From contig VZRR01002857.1 in the NCBI GenBank assembly GCA_013398015.1, positions 1,403,992-1,467,991 of the forward strand: a DNA stretch of 64,000 nt. Reading direction: 5' to 3'. The translations under genes were made by a program, and so were the position numbers. This document shows, piece by piece, positions 1-11,880 of this stretch (positions within the stretch are counted from its first letter, which is position 1; every line of letters begins with the position of its first letter). The notes beneath the pieces are model-generated. The model saw only the letters and a list, made by a program, of their open reading frames with translations. It searched no databases and had not been told where the DNA came from. The DNA comes from Oreocharis arfaki (lineage: Eukaryota > Chordata > Aves > Passeriformes > Paramythiidae).

Positions 1-1589
1 TTGTGACTTTGATTCAAAAAGAAACCCAAATAAATTCAAAGTCAGGTGTATCTTTTTTCTGTTTGTAATATTATTTTTAGAAGTTATATTTTAGGCTGGG
101 TCATAAGTGCTTCACTTATATTCCTACTAGTGTCCAAGAAATGAGGGAGAGAAGGGTACTAATTGGAGATTTCCATTCACTACCTGCTTTCAGCGTGTTC
201 TCAATTTAGTGATGCTGACTCCATTTTAGGTTATCTTTTACGCATTTCCCCTTTAAATAAAATGCCATCTTCCTTCTGCTATGACTTCTTTGTTCCTCCA
301 CTTGTCTTCTTAACTCTGGAGCTTTCAAAAAAAGCAAACAGTCCAGTTGATAAGGATATGTTGAGGATACTAAGGAGAGCTATGGACCTGTGTTGAGTTT
401 GGTTGCAGAATAGTGGAATGCAGCAGCTTCCCTTCAATATTGCTTCGGTTATACTTAAAGAAAAAATAATTACTTGCATTGTGGATTAGGTGAAGTAAAA
501 AACGAGATGGTAAAATGCATAGATGCATGTATATGTATTGTCCTAGTCTTTGAATTGGAATATATGAAAAAACTACCCTTCCCTCTCAAAAAAAACCAAC
601 CAAACAAACAAACAAAAAAAACCAGCACGAAAAAACCCAACCCAACAAGAAACCCATGCTTTAACACGAAAAAAGGGTAACAACTTTGACTTGGAAGTAC
701 TAATCTGCCATTGTATCATGATTAAAACACTAGAAAGAGTTGTAGACTAGGACATAACAATATTGGAAGGACTGCAGCCATGCGAGATACTTAAAAGAAC
801 ACCGTGGATTTTAATCGTATTTCATCATCTCTTATCTCTCTAATTCTGCCACCTTCCCAGGTTGTTTGGATGAAGTTATCAGATGTCTGCCCTGAGACCT
901 CTAATTAATGATCATTTAGGGCATTTTTCTGTTTAGGCCTGTTTTAGGTATGTTTCCTAGCTAAAACTTTGGAGGGTGTTTTGATTGTGGTTCAGATGCC
1001 ATTTGGATAACACACTTCAGCATCTGGACAATCTAAACAGATATAGATATTAATTTATTTTACATATCATCTTCTTGGAAAATTCACTTCATTAGGTGTT
1101 CACATGTCCTCCCAGTTAGTAAAGGAGACTAAAACCTCTGTGTGTGTCAAGACAGTGATTCTGCATGTGTACCAAAGTTTTCAGAGAATAGGGAATGCTT
1201 TTGGGATCATCATGGCCTTTCTAGTATGCTCCTGTAAGAGGATACCAAGTTGCTGTGGGCTGTGAAGATTCTGGATAGTAATCTCAGGTGAGTTTTTATG
1301 TGTATTATAGCAGCTTTCAGAGCTCCTTTATGCTTTTGATTATGGCAGCCCCTACAGCAGTCTGTTATCCTCTGGGCGTAAAGGTAGGTTGCAGTCACCT
1401 TTTTCATACTCTCCCTAGACCAGGAGGTATACCATGCTTCTCTGAGCACAGAAAGGTAGCTTGTTTTGAGCAGCACAGATGCTGCTGTCAAAATTAAATC
1501 AGTATGAATTAGTTTTTCTGACTGTGCAGGGGCAAGCATCAGACTTGTTGTACAAGCAGCTCTGCTGCCCTGTTCTGTCATCTCAGTGT
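1..1589. other. Unique AT-rich non-coding DNA
   Basis: No coding region, RNA gene or known repeat is recognised. The open frames here are short, overlap on both strands and resemble no family. The one compositional oddity is the A- and CAAA-rich stretch listed separately. Confidence 0.6.
580..668. repeat. A-rich / CAAA low-complexity tract
   Basis: Runs of A alternate with CAAA, CCAA and AACCC units over about 90 bp. It could be the decayed A-rich tail of a retroposed sequence, but no body of a retroposon is recognisable on either side, so it is listed only as low complexity. Confidence 0.7.
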
Positions 1590-2370
1590 GTTTCTTTTAA
1601 TGAGGAGCCCAAAACTGGACATGGAACTTGAGGGGTGGCTTCAGCAGTGCCAAGTACAGGGGGACAGTCACTGCCCTGTTCCTGCTGGCCACACTGTTGC
1701 TGATACAGCCAGGATGCCATTGGTCTTCTTGGCTACCTGGGCACACACTGGCTCATGTTCATCCACTGACAACCAGCACTCCCACGTGCTTTTCTGCTGG
1801 GAAGCTTTCCAGCCACTCTGCCCCAGCCCATAGTGCTGCCTGGGGTTGTTGTGCAGGACCTGGCCCTTCGCCTTACTGAACCTCATACCATCGACCTCTC
1901 CCCATTGATCCAGCCTATCCAGATCCCTCTCTGGAGCCTTCCTGTCCTCCAGCACTCCTGTCCAACTTGGTGTCATCCACAAACTGTCTGAGGATGCCCT
2001 TGATCCAGATCACTGATAAGGATATTAAACAGGACTGGCCCCAATACTGAACCCTGGGGAGCAGCACTCTTAACCAGTCACCAGCTGGATGTAACCACAT
2101 TCACCACCACTCTCTGGGCTCAGTCATCCAGCCAGTTTTTTACACAGTGAACAGTGCAGCCATCCAGGCCATAAGCAGCCAGAATGCTGTGGAAGATGGT
2201 GGCAAAGCCTTTACTAAAGTCTAGGTAGACAACGTCCACAGACTTTCCTTCATCTGATACACAGGTCACCTTGTCATAGAAAGAGATCAGGTTGGCCAAG
2301 AAAGACCTGCTTTTCACAAACCTTGGCTGGCTCGGTTGGATTCCGTGCTTGTTCTCTATGTGCCATCTTT
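1590..2370 (-). mobile_element. CR1 LINE fragment, ORF2 reverse transcriptase region
   Basis: Read on the minus strand, the DNA encodes broken pieces of the CR1 ORF2 reverse transcriptase. From high to low coordinates these are: a segment near 2120-2317 with the motif VVYLDFSKGFATIFHSIL followed by VKNWLDD; a piece near 1915-2100 with FVDDTKL, where the family has the catalytic FADDTKL-type motif; and a segment near 1668-1960 with the dense KAKGQVLH...NPRQHYGLG and VAKKTNGIL wording. These lie in different frames with stops between them, so the copy is dead. It lacks the endonuclease, the C-terminal domain and the 3' tail. The family is the dominant LINE of birds and other sauropsids. The ends are approximate. 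Confidence 0.93.
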
Positions 2371-4244
2371 TTTTATTTTACGGAAGCAGTTTTGACATGT
2401 TATGGGCTGACTTAACATCTCTGCTGCATGAACCGTCCTCCTTATACGTGGTGGTGTGTGTTGTGCTATCGTGTTGCAACACAGAACTCACTGCATTATC
2501 TGGGATGGGGTCCTGTCATGAAGCATGGTTCTGATCCCTAATGAACAACCTCTGTCTCTTATGGGTGGGAAAAGAGAGAAGAAGTGGCTGTTCCTATTCT
2601 GGAAAATAAAGTAATTCTAATTCTTGGCAATTTCTCATTACATATGGCATGACTCATTTTATTACTAATTTTGTCTAGTTTTGAAAACGTATGCAGTTCT
2701 TTGCAAAATACATGAGCGTCTCTTGCCCATTGCCTTCTAGGCAGCAGAGAACTACCATTCCCTCTTTTTCTATTCTGCTGCATGGAGATAAGAAGTGCCA
2801 GATCATGAAACTGTACTTCAAAAAATGTGATCAAAAGTAAAAGTTTGTTTCCTTATTGCAAAGTGTTCTGTTCTTTGACTTTGAGCTGTTGCTATAGGTC
2901 TCAGTCAGACTAGATGAGGCATATCTTTAAAAAGGTCATTATCAAAACCATATAATATCAGAAGTTATCAGTTCTATTGCAATATAATTTTCTAGATAGA
3001 AATAGTATATATGCGTATTCACTCCCTACAGCAGCTCAGTAATTTATCTTCATTAAAAAGATGTGTAGTTCTGTGGAGCACATATAGAAGTCTTTTATAC
3101 TATGTAGCATGTGCAATTTACAACAAATATGGGAGCTGCAGTCAGACAATGCGGGTTTTTTTGCAGTCAAAATGATTGTTGCCAGAGAAAAGGGGAACTC
3201 ATCAGCTTGCACATTTGCGTACCAAGAATCAAAGATGATGGGGGATTGTTTTGGGGGTTTTTTAACACCATCTCAGAAGAAAATTGACCATTTTCATTCA
3301 TATTAAAAAGACGGTATCAGTAGTTTAGGAACTGTTTTGTTGGGTTTTTTTTCCTAGCCATGCTTTATACTTTAATCCAAGATAAATAATTTTAATATTA
3401 GCTGGTCATGTTTCTTTCTTTCTATGACACATTAAAATTTGTCAGCAGTGTTGAATTTGCTACGTTAACCTGGAAGTGAAAAGCCACTTACAGACGTGCA
3501 GTCTGTTATATTATCAGTGTTTGCTTCTTTGTGATTATGTTTAAATTCTTCCACTGCTTGTCTAACTAACTCAAGGAAAGGTAATGGTCCCTTGTTTGCA
3601 AAAGCATTAATATCTAGTTAATTTCTCATTTAAAAAAACCCACAAAAAGCAATTTAATTTTGTTTGTTAAAAATGAGTTCTAGCAATATGTGAAAAGTTT
3701 CCCAAAATTTCCTCTCAATTAAAAGAATTAATGGAGCTGAAACAGAAAAAAAAATATTTCTATAAGCTAAGACATGCATCTAACATTTACATGAAGAAAG
3801 ATTGTCCCTTTATCTTCAAGTAATGTGCTAATGTAATGGCAACCAAAAGATAATAGATGCCACAATCATCACGAGAAAAGTTTGGCCTATTATAGGCAAT
3901 GCTATTTTTGCAGAATGGTTATTGTACGGATACCTAATGCAGGACATAATATTTTACTGTGACCCCATTTGATAGATATAAAGACCACAATCCTTTAAGG
4001 ATTAAACTTTATCCAGCTGCATCTCTAACTTCATCCATAGATAACCATGTAAACAAGATATTTAGTTAAAAAAAAATCATAAATACACATTTATGATTTT
4101 GCAAAGCACCTCAGCGTAGTCCCTCTGCACCATTTGTGCTCTCTGAGACTGTTCAAGCTTTCTCACCCTGTAAGGTTTGGGTAGATTCATATTAGATTTC
4201 AACTCTGCTAAAATTTGTTCACTAACTAATTTTTCCTCAAGAAT
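2371..4244. other. Unique AT-rich non-coding DNA
   Basis: No recognisable gene or repeat. Several poly-T and poly-A runs occur. The sequence is unremarkable apart from its high AT content. Confidence 0.55.
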
Positions 4245-4708
4245 GTTGGGCCCTTCACTACAAGAAAGACACTGAGGGGCAGGAGTGCTTCCAAAGGAGA
4301 CCAGTGAAGTCGATGAGGTGCCTGGAGTGTCTAATGAGGAGTGAATGAGGGAGTAGGGGCCTCCGGAGACCTTATCACTCTCTGCAGCTACCTGAAAGCA
4401 GGTGGTAGCCAGGTGGGGGTCAATCTCTTCTTCCAGGCAACCAGTGGCGGGACAAGAGGACCTAATTTCAAGCTGTGCCAGGGGAGGTTTAGGTTGGACA
4501 TTTGAAGGAATTTCTTCACAGAAAGGGTGATTAGACATTGAAATGGGCTGCCCATGGAGGTGGTGGGGTCACCATCCCTTGAGGTGTTAAGAAAAGACTG
4601 GTCACGGCACTTAGTGCCAGGGTCTAGTTGACATGGTGCTGTTTGGCAAAAGGTTGTACTTGATCATCTCAGAGGTCTTTTTCAGCCTAATTGATTCTGT
4701 GATTCTGT
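4245..4708 (+). mobile_element. CR1 LINE 3' end (ORF2 C-terminus and 3' UTR)
   Basis: The plus strand carries the characteristic run of the CR1 C-terminal coding region. It starts with the 'cactacaagaaagacactga' region, continues through 'gagaccttatcactctctgc' and 'ctacctgaaagcaggtgg', and then the 'gggctgcccatggaggtggt' segment. The 3' UTR follows, ending in two degenerate copies of the 8-bp terminal repeat (gattctgt, 4693-4708). A short internal deletion near 4350-4362 removes the part that normally encodes the 'LFSLEKR' stretch. A 153-codon minus-strand frame across this copy is an antisense artefact. Confidence 0.93.
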
Positions 4709-4818
4709 ATGGTGATTAGAAACATGGATTAGCGGTAGACTTGGCAGTGCTGGGTTAATGGTTGGACTCAATGGTCTTAAAGGTATGTTACAACCTAAAC
4801 TATTCTATGATTGTATGT
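4709..4818 (+). mobile_element. Second CR1 3' tail, tandem with the previous one
   Basis: About 110 bp match the CR1 3' UTR end: 'cttggcagtgctgggttaat', then 'ggttggactcaatggtctta', then the 'acaacctaaactattctatg' terminus with ATTCTATG-like repeats. It lies directly after the terminal octamers of the preceding CR1 in the same orientation, so there are two independent 5'-truncated insertions. Its 3' UTR wording differs from the first copy, which points to a different subfamily. Confidence 0.9.
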
Positions 4819-5569
4819 TTTTAAATCAATTAAACTCATCTAGAGGATATTTTGTGATTCATCTTTGAATCATGGTAGGAAGTATTCATACATTACAACA
4901 GATTCAAATGGAAGTCTTCCATAAACACTATCCTGAGTTCTCAAGAAACAGCTTTCAAAGTATTTTAGTATTCAAAACTGTGTAGAAGTAGACTTTCTCT
5001 AGGCTGATTTTATAATTGACTTCCAGAAATTTCTAATAATATCTCAAGAGGAGTAAATTTAGAAAAAAATATAAACAGAGAAACCTTTCCACAGGCAGCA
5101 GGATGTGGGTTTGCCAAGAAATTTATGCTAACATTGACCAAGTAAGTGTTGTCTGTTAGGATCTTCTATATCACTTCGTCCTGAATTAGCTATGGAAGCA
5201 GTCACACTGTATGGTCCATTTCATAAATAAGTTCAGATTCAGAAAAATACTCCTCACTTGAGTAAACATGTCAATCCAGGTGAGCTGAAAAAAATACATA
5301 AATCAACAAGTAATTTGTAGACAAAATAACCATTGCATAACTTACAGTGAATTATAAACTTATTGTATATTTAATGATATAAGCCTGCAAAATGCATTCC
5401 CCATTATAGCCCTAGTATTTTATTTCTTGACTCTTGCTCCCTTTAGAACAGACTTCTATAAGGAACCTAAACAGATTAGGGTGGAAGGATGATTTGTACA
5501 CTTTTATATACTTGAGTATTTCCTGTAAGACTAATGCTGTGAAGTATCACAGGAAGGCAAAGAGCAGAT
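4819..5569. other. Unique AT-rich non-coding DNA
   Basis: No gene, RNA or repeat recognised. Confidence 0.55.
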
Positions 5570-5788
5570 GTGACATATGAAAGCATGTTAAACTTTTGGG
5601 AAGAATTTTGTCAAAAAACATACCCCTTGTGTAGTGAGATTATACCTTTATTAGGATTGAATCTTTATGAATTTATAGACAAGGAACTGCCCTTCTTTTA
5701 TAATGTAGGTGATTTTACAGGCTCCACATGCAGAAGCTTATGCTCTACCATTCAACAGTTCATCTCTAGGGCAGAAAAAAGAGACTAG
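5570..5788 (+). pseudogene. Possible hAT transposase C-terminal remnant (weak)
   Basis: A 72-codon frame reads MLNFWEEFCQKTYPLCSEIIPLL near its start. The spacing of FW, YP-L and a hydrophobic run loosely resembles the C-terminal hAT dimerisation region, which has an FW...YP.L...LLPF pattern. The downstream TTYLCE-type motif of that domain is not visible. A genuine hAT fossil lies about 5.6 kb away, which makes the idea slightly more plausible. It may equally be chance. Confidence 0.2.
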
Positions 5789-5929
5789 TTCCTTTCTGTT
5801 GCATGGAACACAACCATTTGTACTGGATGATGTGTGGGCAATATAAAATTTATCCTTTGGAATGACCCAAAACCATCTGGATACCTGCATTAATCAAAGC
5901 ATGCAGAAAGGTATTACTCTCCAGCTGTG

Positions 5930-6290
5930 CAACACAGCTCAGCTTCAAAGAACTGTATGACTTCCCTGCATCCTGCTTCCCCCACCCTTTCTCCTGCGCT
6001 TCTCCTTTCTTTGCACTTTAAACAGCGACAGAACAACTGAGTCCTGCAGGTGCTGATGAGATCAGGCAGCCTTTCTGCAGTGACAGCTCACACAGCCCTG
6101 CTCCACAGGTTCCTTTACTACAGACTCCCATGCTCCTAACACATCTCCTGGCTCTGAGACTTGCTTGTTCAGACATAGCCAAAATCCCATCTTTGTTGCT
6201 GCCACTAGAGGGGTCTGTGCAGTTAGCTCCTGTTCTCCTCCCTTGTCTCAAACTGGGAGGAAGGCCAGAGCAAGCTTACCTGAGTACTGG
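5930..6290. other. GC-richer unique segment, no gene recognised
   Basis: This block is visibly richer in C and G than its surroundings and contains the CTCF-like site listed separately. Overlapping short frames occur on both strands, none with a recognisable family. I see no splice-bounded exon. Confidence 0.4.
6202..6213 (+). promoter_or_regulatory. CTCF-like core motif
   Basis: CCACTAGAGGGG matches the vertebrate CTCF core (CCA, C/G, N, AG, purine, G/T, GG) at every conserved position except the last, where C is usual. Single matches of this length occur by chance, so binding is inference only. Confidence 0.3.
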
Positions 6291-6939
6291 TTTAAAAATT
6301 TCTTTTTGTTTGTTTTTCTTTTTTTTTTGTTTGTGTATTCCTTCCTGAGTCTGATAATACAGTGTGCATTATTTATAATTTTGTTTCCTGTTAAGTTAGC
6401 TTTAAAACATTAGAGCTAAATGATACTTATTCATCAATTATTAAATCTTGATTTGTGCCTGTGGCACCCAGGGTTCCCATCCAAACAGAAGCCAGTATTA
6501 CCTATACTCTGAGTTAAACAGAACTGCACATTCTTGCCAGAACTTTAGTCCCATCATTACCAATTTACCTCTTAGTTGCTTAAATACTGAACTGAAAAAA
6601 AACCCTATGTATTTCTATGCATGAGCAAATGGCATGAAAATTACTTTTTCAGATGTACATCCTGGGGGAAAAAACAGAAGGTAGCTCTCCATATATGATG
6701 TGAAAGGATGAGTGGTTTATACATAGTGGCTGTGAAAAGTAGATCTTGGTATTTTTATACTTACTAAATCACAAGATGTGCAGTTCAAGTCAGGGGCTTT
6801 TAATGATTTTTTTTTTTTAATATTTAATATTCCTTTTTTGATACATGATTGAAAGGGGATTTTATAGCTTTGGTTTTTTTTAGCTGGTAAACAAATTAAA
6901 CAGAGGAGAGGGTTAAAAATCGAAAAATTATAAAAATGT

Positions 6940-7400
6940 TTTTGAAGTTGTCAGAGAACACTTCAGCTATCACTGCTGCAGTGGGAACATTGTTTGAGGG
7001 AGCTGGTACGAGCAGAAAAACTTCAACATTTCCTTGTTTGAAACTTCTTGTAGGTCAATAGTGACTGAAAATAATTACATTGGATTGCAGCCTCAGTCCA
7101 GTTCTTAGTGGACAAGTGTCCATGTCACAAAATCCGCCATTGCAATTGGCAATAGCTGGCAGGCTCAGCAGAGAAGTCAAGGATTGAATGGGCATGAAAA
7201 TTAAACTATTCTCCTGCCCCTAATTGTGGTCCTTTCAAGTCATGTTTGAGGAACATTGTTTGGGAAAAGGTACGCAGCTGTTGGCAATGCTGAACATGCC
7301 CTGTGGATAAACATTGAATTTCCATCTCCAAGGTCTTAATCTGGCACATTTTGTCGCCTTAAAAGTCACCCTGGGGTGGGGGAACTGGAGAGAAGACACT
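6940..7400. promoter_or_regulatory. Candidate conserved non-coding element
   Basis: This is a repeat-free, compositionally balanced block inside AT-rich DNA. It has several transcription-factor-like words: ATTGCAATTGGCAAT near 7139, CAGCTG E-boxes and CCTAATTGTGG near 7219. It looks unlike the surrounding low-complexity sequence. Conservation is guessed from texture alone. Confidence 0.3.
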
Positions 7401-8539
7401 TCTTTTTTTCCCTGGTATAGAAGTAATATTTTCTCAAAAAAAATAAAACCTATCCTTGAAATAAAGAATACAGCCCTTCTTCCAAAATACTACCCCGTAT
7501 TCATACATCCTAATTCAAGCAATAGAGGTATGGTGGGGTTTATTCATTTAATAAATCCAATCTTATTATTTCTGTTCACTCTATATTTTGGTATAGAAGT
7601 GATCATGTTGTTTAAGTGGATTACCTAAGTAAACTTCTTTAGATACAGCACTGGTGGCCTAATTGATCTGCTAGGACCACTTGAGCTCAAGGGACATGGC
7701 TGGAGCCATGGGACAATATAGGAATCAGACAACCATTGGTTTCTGATGGATTTCAATGGGAACTTCTGCTTAACATCTGATAATAATTTTTTTTTAGCCT
7801 AATTCTAATTGGAACTGGACATAAAAACCCCAAACCTGTGAGTGCTATCAGCTTGTTTTTCCTTCCATGGAAACAGTAATATTCATCTACTGTTATTTCA
7901 ATATAGGTTTATAGGAAAATAAAATATGTCAGGTTTCTGCACAGTCATCGACTGCAGTTGTTTCTACTCTTTTGAGGGGAGGACTGATGACTTTTGATTT
8001 TCTTTTCAGGGAAGAATAAGAGGCAAACAATATGGCTTTTCTTAATATTGGCCTATTTTAGTGGATTTCAGCTTAGGTGACTAGCCTTCTGGAATGATTT
8101 TTAGGATGAACCTCTATGGGAGACACCTCTCGAAAGAAATTACCTAAAAGACTCTGTTTTACCAGGTACCTCAGCTTTATGTATGATTAATATTTTAGTG
8201 ATGGTTAGTATCAGACTAGGTAACAGTGGTCTAGATCAAGAGGCAAACATTTGCAATTATTTTTAGTGCTGTTTAAAAGTCAATAAGCACACAGGTTATT
8301 GCTGTACCCTTGGCAATAATAAGCATACACTCATTGCTCTGCTCTGGAAGTCTTTTGCTTTTTGTGTGTGATTATTTATTGGGCACATGAGATCATAATT
8401 TTCTAATGTTTTGTTCATATATAACAGAATAATTAAATTTCTAATCTGCTTCTTTTAATGAGGTAAACCATCAGACAGAAGGTTATTTCAAAGGTTTCCT
8501 GGGTAAGTCTACATGTCTTAATAAACATCAGTGACATGC
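7401..8539. other. Unique AT-rich non-coding DNA
   Basis: No recognisable gene or repeat. A 104-codon plus-strand frame at 7314-7628 has no family signature and a composition typical of translated AT-rich DNA. Confidence 0.5.
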
Positions 8540-8860
8540 CTCCATGAAACTTTGGCTAACTCAGCTTCCAGCACTCCTGACTTCAGGTTCACTTTTACCA
8601 TTGAGACAGACTCCATGCAAAAGAATTGTAAAGACTTTCTGAAATCGATCGGAATTCAATGCTAAATCCCCCAGGAGACCCTGTTCTTCCTCAGGATTTC
8701 CAACATGCTGCAGCAACTGTCCCAGACAAGGGCCCAAAGGCACACAGTAGCCACCATTTCCCAGCACACCTGTGAATGAGCCACAGATCTTGCAACCAAA
8801 CCAGACACTGGTCTTCCAGACCAATGTTTCTAGCACTGAGTACTGACAAGGCATTCTCAG
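8540..8860. other. GC-richer block of unknown origin
   Basis: A roughly 50% GC block sits in AT-rich surroundings and is open for 97 codons on the minus strand (8561-8854). No domain is recognised and no convincing polypyrimidine-AG acceptor borders it on that strand. It could be a decayed repeat of a family I do not recognise, or an unlinked exon. Confidence 0.3.
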
Positions 8861-9173
8861 TTAATTGGTGTTAGACCATATAGTTATGGTATTTTAGTGT
8901 AGCTGACTATTGTTACATTCTGATACCTGAATTTTCTTTTATTCTTTCCTTTGCTTGCTCCTTTGACTCATCATATGACCACAGAAGTTTTAACAATCAT
9001 GCTCTGATGCACAGTGTTTGGTACTTGCAGCCACTATGCATTGGGTCATTTGGCTAGAGGAAAAGTTGCCTGTTTTATATTGTATCGCAAGAAATATTTT
9101 TAAGACACACACATTTTTAATCCACATGAAGAAAAAGAAAGTTATTTTCATGTTCAAGAGTTAAATAGAGGGT

Positions 9174-9209
9174 TGAGGAAGATGAGGAAGATGAGGAAGA
9201 TGAGGAAGA
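9174..9209 (+). repeat. 9-bp minisatellite, four copies
   Basis: The unit TGAGGAAGA occurs four times in perfect tandem. It could vary in length between individuals. Confidence 0.97.
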
Positions 9210-11397
9210 ACTGTGATCTGAAAAACAAAGGCACAACTCACAACTTTTTGGACTGTAGTACAGCTATTTTCCTGGCATTTGCTGATATAGATGGCTTTGG
9301 GTAATTTTTAGGTCTTTGCTCTCTTCTCATCATTGCTCAAAGTTTATATCAGCTGGCAATAAAGTTTAAAAATTTTTTAAATTGTCAAATTCTTCTTGAG
9401 GAAGTACTAATTGGAAGGTTGAAAAGTTTAAAAGTTCTGGAGCAGAAAGAGAGTTATCTCAAGATTTTGATAACAGAAGAGAAATTTCTTACACAATCTT
9501 ATCTGTATGGTAATGACTTAATATGGTGCTAAGCTGGTGGTACAAGCACAGTTCTTTATGGATCCAAATACAGAGCAAAAAATACTTTTCTCAAACTTGG
9601 TCCTAGTCAGAACCTTTCATAAATGGCCCTGCCATGCACTTCTCTTTTACAACTGCTCTTTTTAATAGTTTCTTGTTTTGGTCTTTGCTTGACTATATCT
9701 GTCTTTTTGTTCAGTAATGAGATAAACATTTTACCACACTCCAAATTCTATACTTTATTGTCCTCTCATACTCCATCCGACGATTAAGGCTGGGAGATTA
9801 ATTAACAGACTCCAGCTTGTTGGCCACTTTTCTTTTGTCTGATGATACTTTGAGAATCTTCTCTGCATGCAATCAGATTTCTGAAATACCCATTAAAGCA
9901 GAGCTCTGCCTCCATCCAAAGAGATATTTTAGTCAAACTCCTCAGTGAGATAAGATATAGTACTGGCTAAGGTTTTAGGATAGAAATTAACATTTCTTTT
10001 CTGATTCTAATTTTGTTGATCCATGTATTTATTTGGAATACCAGCAAAATGGATTGTGTATTCCTTTCATTTGATCTTTTTGCAAGAAGCAGTTGAATTT
10101 TATGCACAACACTCCACCCACACGTTGGATGGCACATTGGATGCCACCCATTTGTGATTTTTTTTTTTCCTCCCAAATATAGTAGGAACTGCTGCATCTC
10201 AACAATTTCTATGTGCTCCGTATCTCAGAAGATTGGTGATTCTCTATAGCACCACAAAGTTATTGCTGGCAAATGATGGCAATTTAATTTGTAACCTATA
10301 AACACATATATTGCACAGTGTAAGTGCCTTGGCTCTTATGTCTTTTTAAACATTTGCTGCTCTGAGCAACAAACATATTAATACTGTTGCTGCTTCACTT
10401 GTATTTCTATTTCTGTCATCTATTAATAAAAATGTCCATTCAGACAGACTTATTCGTTATTTCAGTAATATAAAATCAAATGGTCATAAAATACAATAAA
10501 AATGGGTGAAAATAAAGGCTTTGGTTTCCATGGTTCACTCTAAGAATAATATGAAAACTTAATGATGTTTGATGGGATTAGCTAAGGAAGATAGAAACTG
10601 AAGTGTCAATCAATTGGGAGATGTTAATAGAAATTAGGCACCTAAATTCCTTGAATACTCCTAATTTAGTTTGGAAAGTTTAGTGGTAACATTTAAAATC
10701 AGTTCACTATGAAATTGTAAATATTACATTATAAGAAAGTTTTTCTCTCCATAAAACAAATCTATATTTGCTGATATAATTTACATCTATTTTATAGAAT
10801 CATTCTTCTATTTGTTGCAGTCTATTAAAAAAGCTGTTAAATCTTTGATTTAAAAAATCAATATTCAAAATGGAGAATTCTACCAGCTTCTTATGGTTAT
10901 TGACCAGCATAATAGACAAGATGTTTGCAGTCTCCAAAATGAAAATGGAGTATACCCCAAATGTAACATCAGATTGCACAAAAGATATATAAACACCAAA
11001 GCACCGAATGAATCTGAAAAAAGCCAATTTTGTTTATAGTCCTATCATTCAAAGGTTAAAACATTGAATTTATGTATGGCAGACAAGTTCTTTGCAAAGT
11101 GGAGGATGTTTTCTGTTCTGATCATTCTCATTTCTTTGTTTAACTTCCTAAAGATTTTTGCTTTATAATACAGTTTCATATTTGACTTCTTTAAACTTGG
11201 CAACTTCTGTCAAAAATCAGAAAAGCCACTGACTTTGTCAACAAGACATTTTGAAGGCACTTGCATAATTAGAAGACAGCATCAACAAAACTAGACTACT
11301 GAAGAACAGTGGTAGGGAACTCGTATATGTTTTAAGATTCCTGAATCCTGTGGATTGACCAGGTTATATTGAGACCATGACATCGATTATATAGTCC
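9210..11397. other. Unique AT-rich non-coding DNA
   Basis: No gene, RNA or repeat recognised. Minus-strand frames at 9967-10197 and 10800-11027 have no family signature. Confidence 0.5.
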
Positions 11398-11880
11398 TCT
11401 GCATTGTTTTTGAATACCTCAGAAGTCATGCATGCTACCATGAGGTTAGTCAACTGCCTATTGTTACGAACATCAACTTTTCAGCATCATTTACTCTGCA
11501 GCTTCCTTGATGGAGTTTCTGCAGACTATGATGATTTGCAGCTTCGCTGTGATGTTTATGGGCTCAATAAAGAAAAGGTTCTAAAAAGATTATGGGCACT
11601 GAAAAAGGAAATACAACCTTTTCTCCAGGAGCACAGAGCAGAACAGACTAAACATTTTTGGAATTTCTTTCCTGCCACAAAGAGATGATGATTCCCTATA
11701 GACATTCTTACTTATTTTATACCCTCAACAAAAGTCTTTAGGGCTTGAATAAAAATTTCAGATATATAACAAGCCATCTTCTCTTAACACAAGAAGTTTG
11801 ATGCTTTGTGGCAAGATCTTGCAAGACAAGGAATGTCTTATTTTCAAACTTTAAAGAGCAGCAAGACATAGACATAGCTG
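11398..11880 (+). pseudogene. hAT (Charlie/ZBED5-like) transposase fossil
   Basis: The plus strand is open from about 11404 to 11688. It encodes a segment with the wording of the hAT transposase middle region used by Charlie-type elements and their domesticated relatives: SEVMHATMRLVNCL, then ADYDDLQLRCDVYGLNKEKVLKRLWALKKEIQPFL. In the family this reads V M . . V . . I V N, then A . Y . D L . . H . E V R W L S . G K V L . R . . . L . . E I . . F L. Here the usual RWLSRGK has become VYGLNKEK, so a highly conserved position is lost. A stop follows at 11686. Weak continuation, with a frame change, may extend to about 11880 (an LWQDL...YFQTLKS-like stretch). No BED zinc finger, DDE triad or terminal inverted repeats are visible, so this is a decayed fragment and not a functional or clearly domesticated gene. 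Confidence 0.75.

Noticed and set aside
4077..4538. 153-codon minus-strand frame
   Set aside because: It runs antisense through a plus-strand CR1 3' end and its upstream flank, so it is a by-product of the repeat.
7314..7628. 104-codon plus-strand frame
   Set aside because: No family resemblance, and its hydrophobic stretch reflects T-rich DNA.
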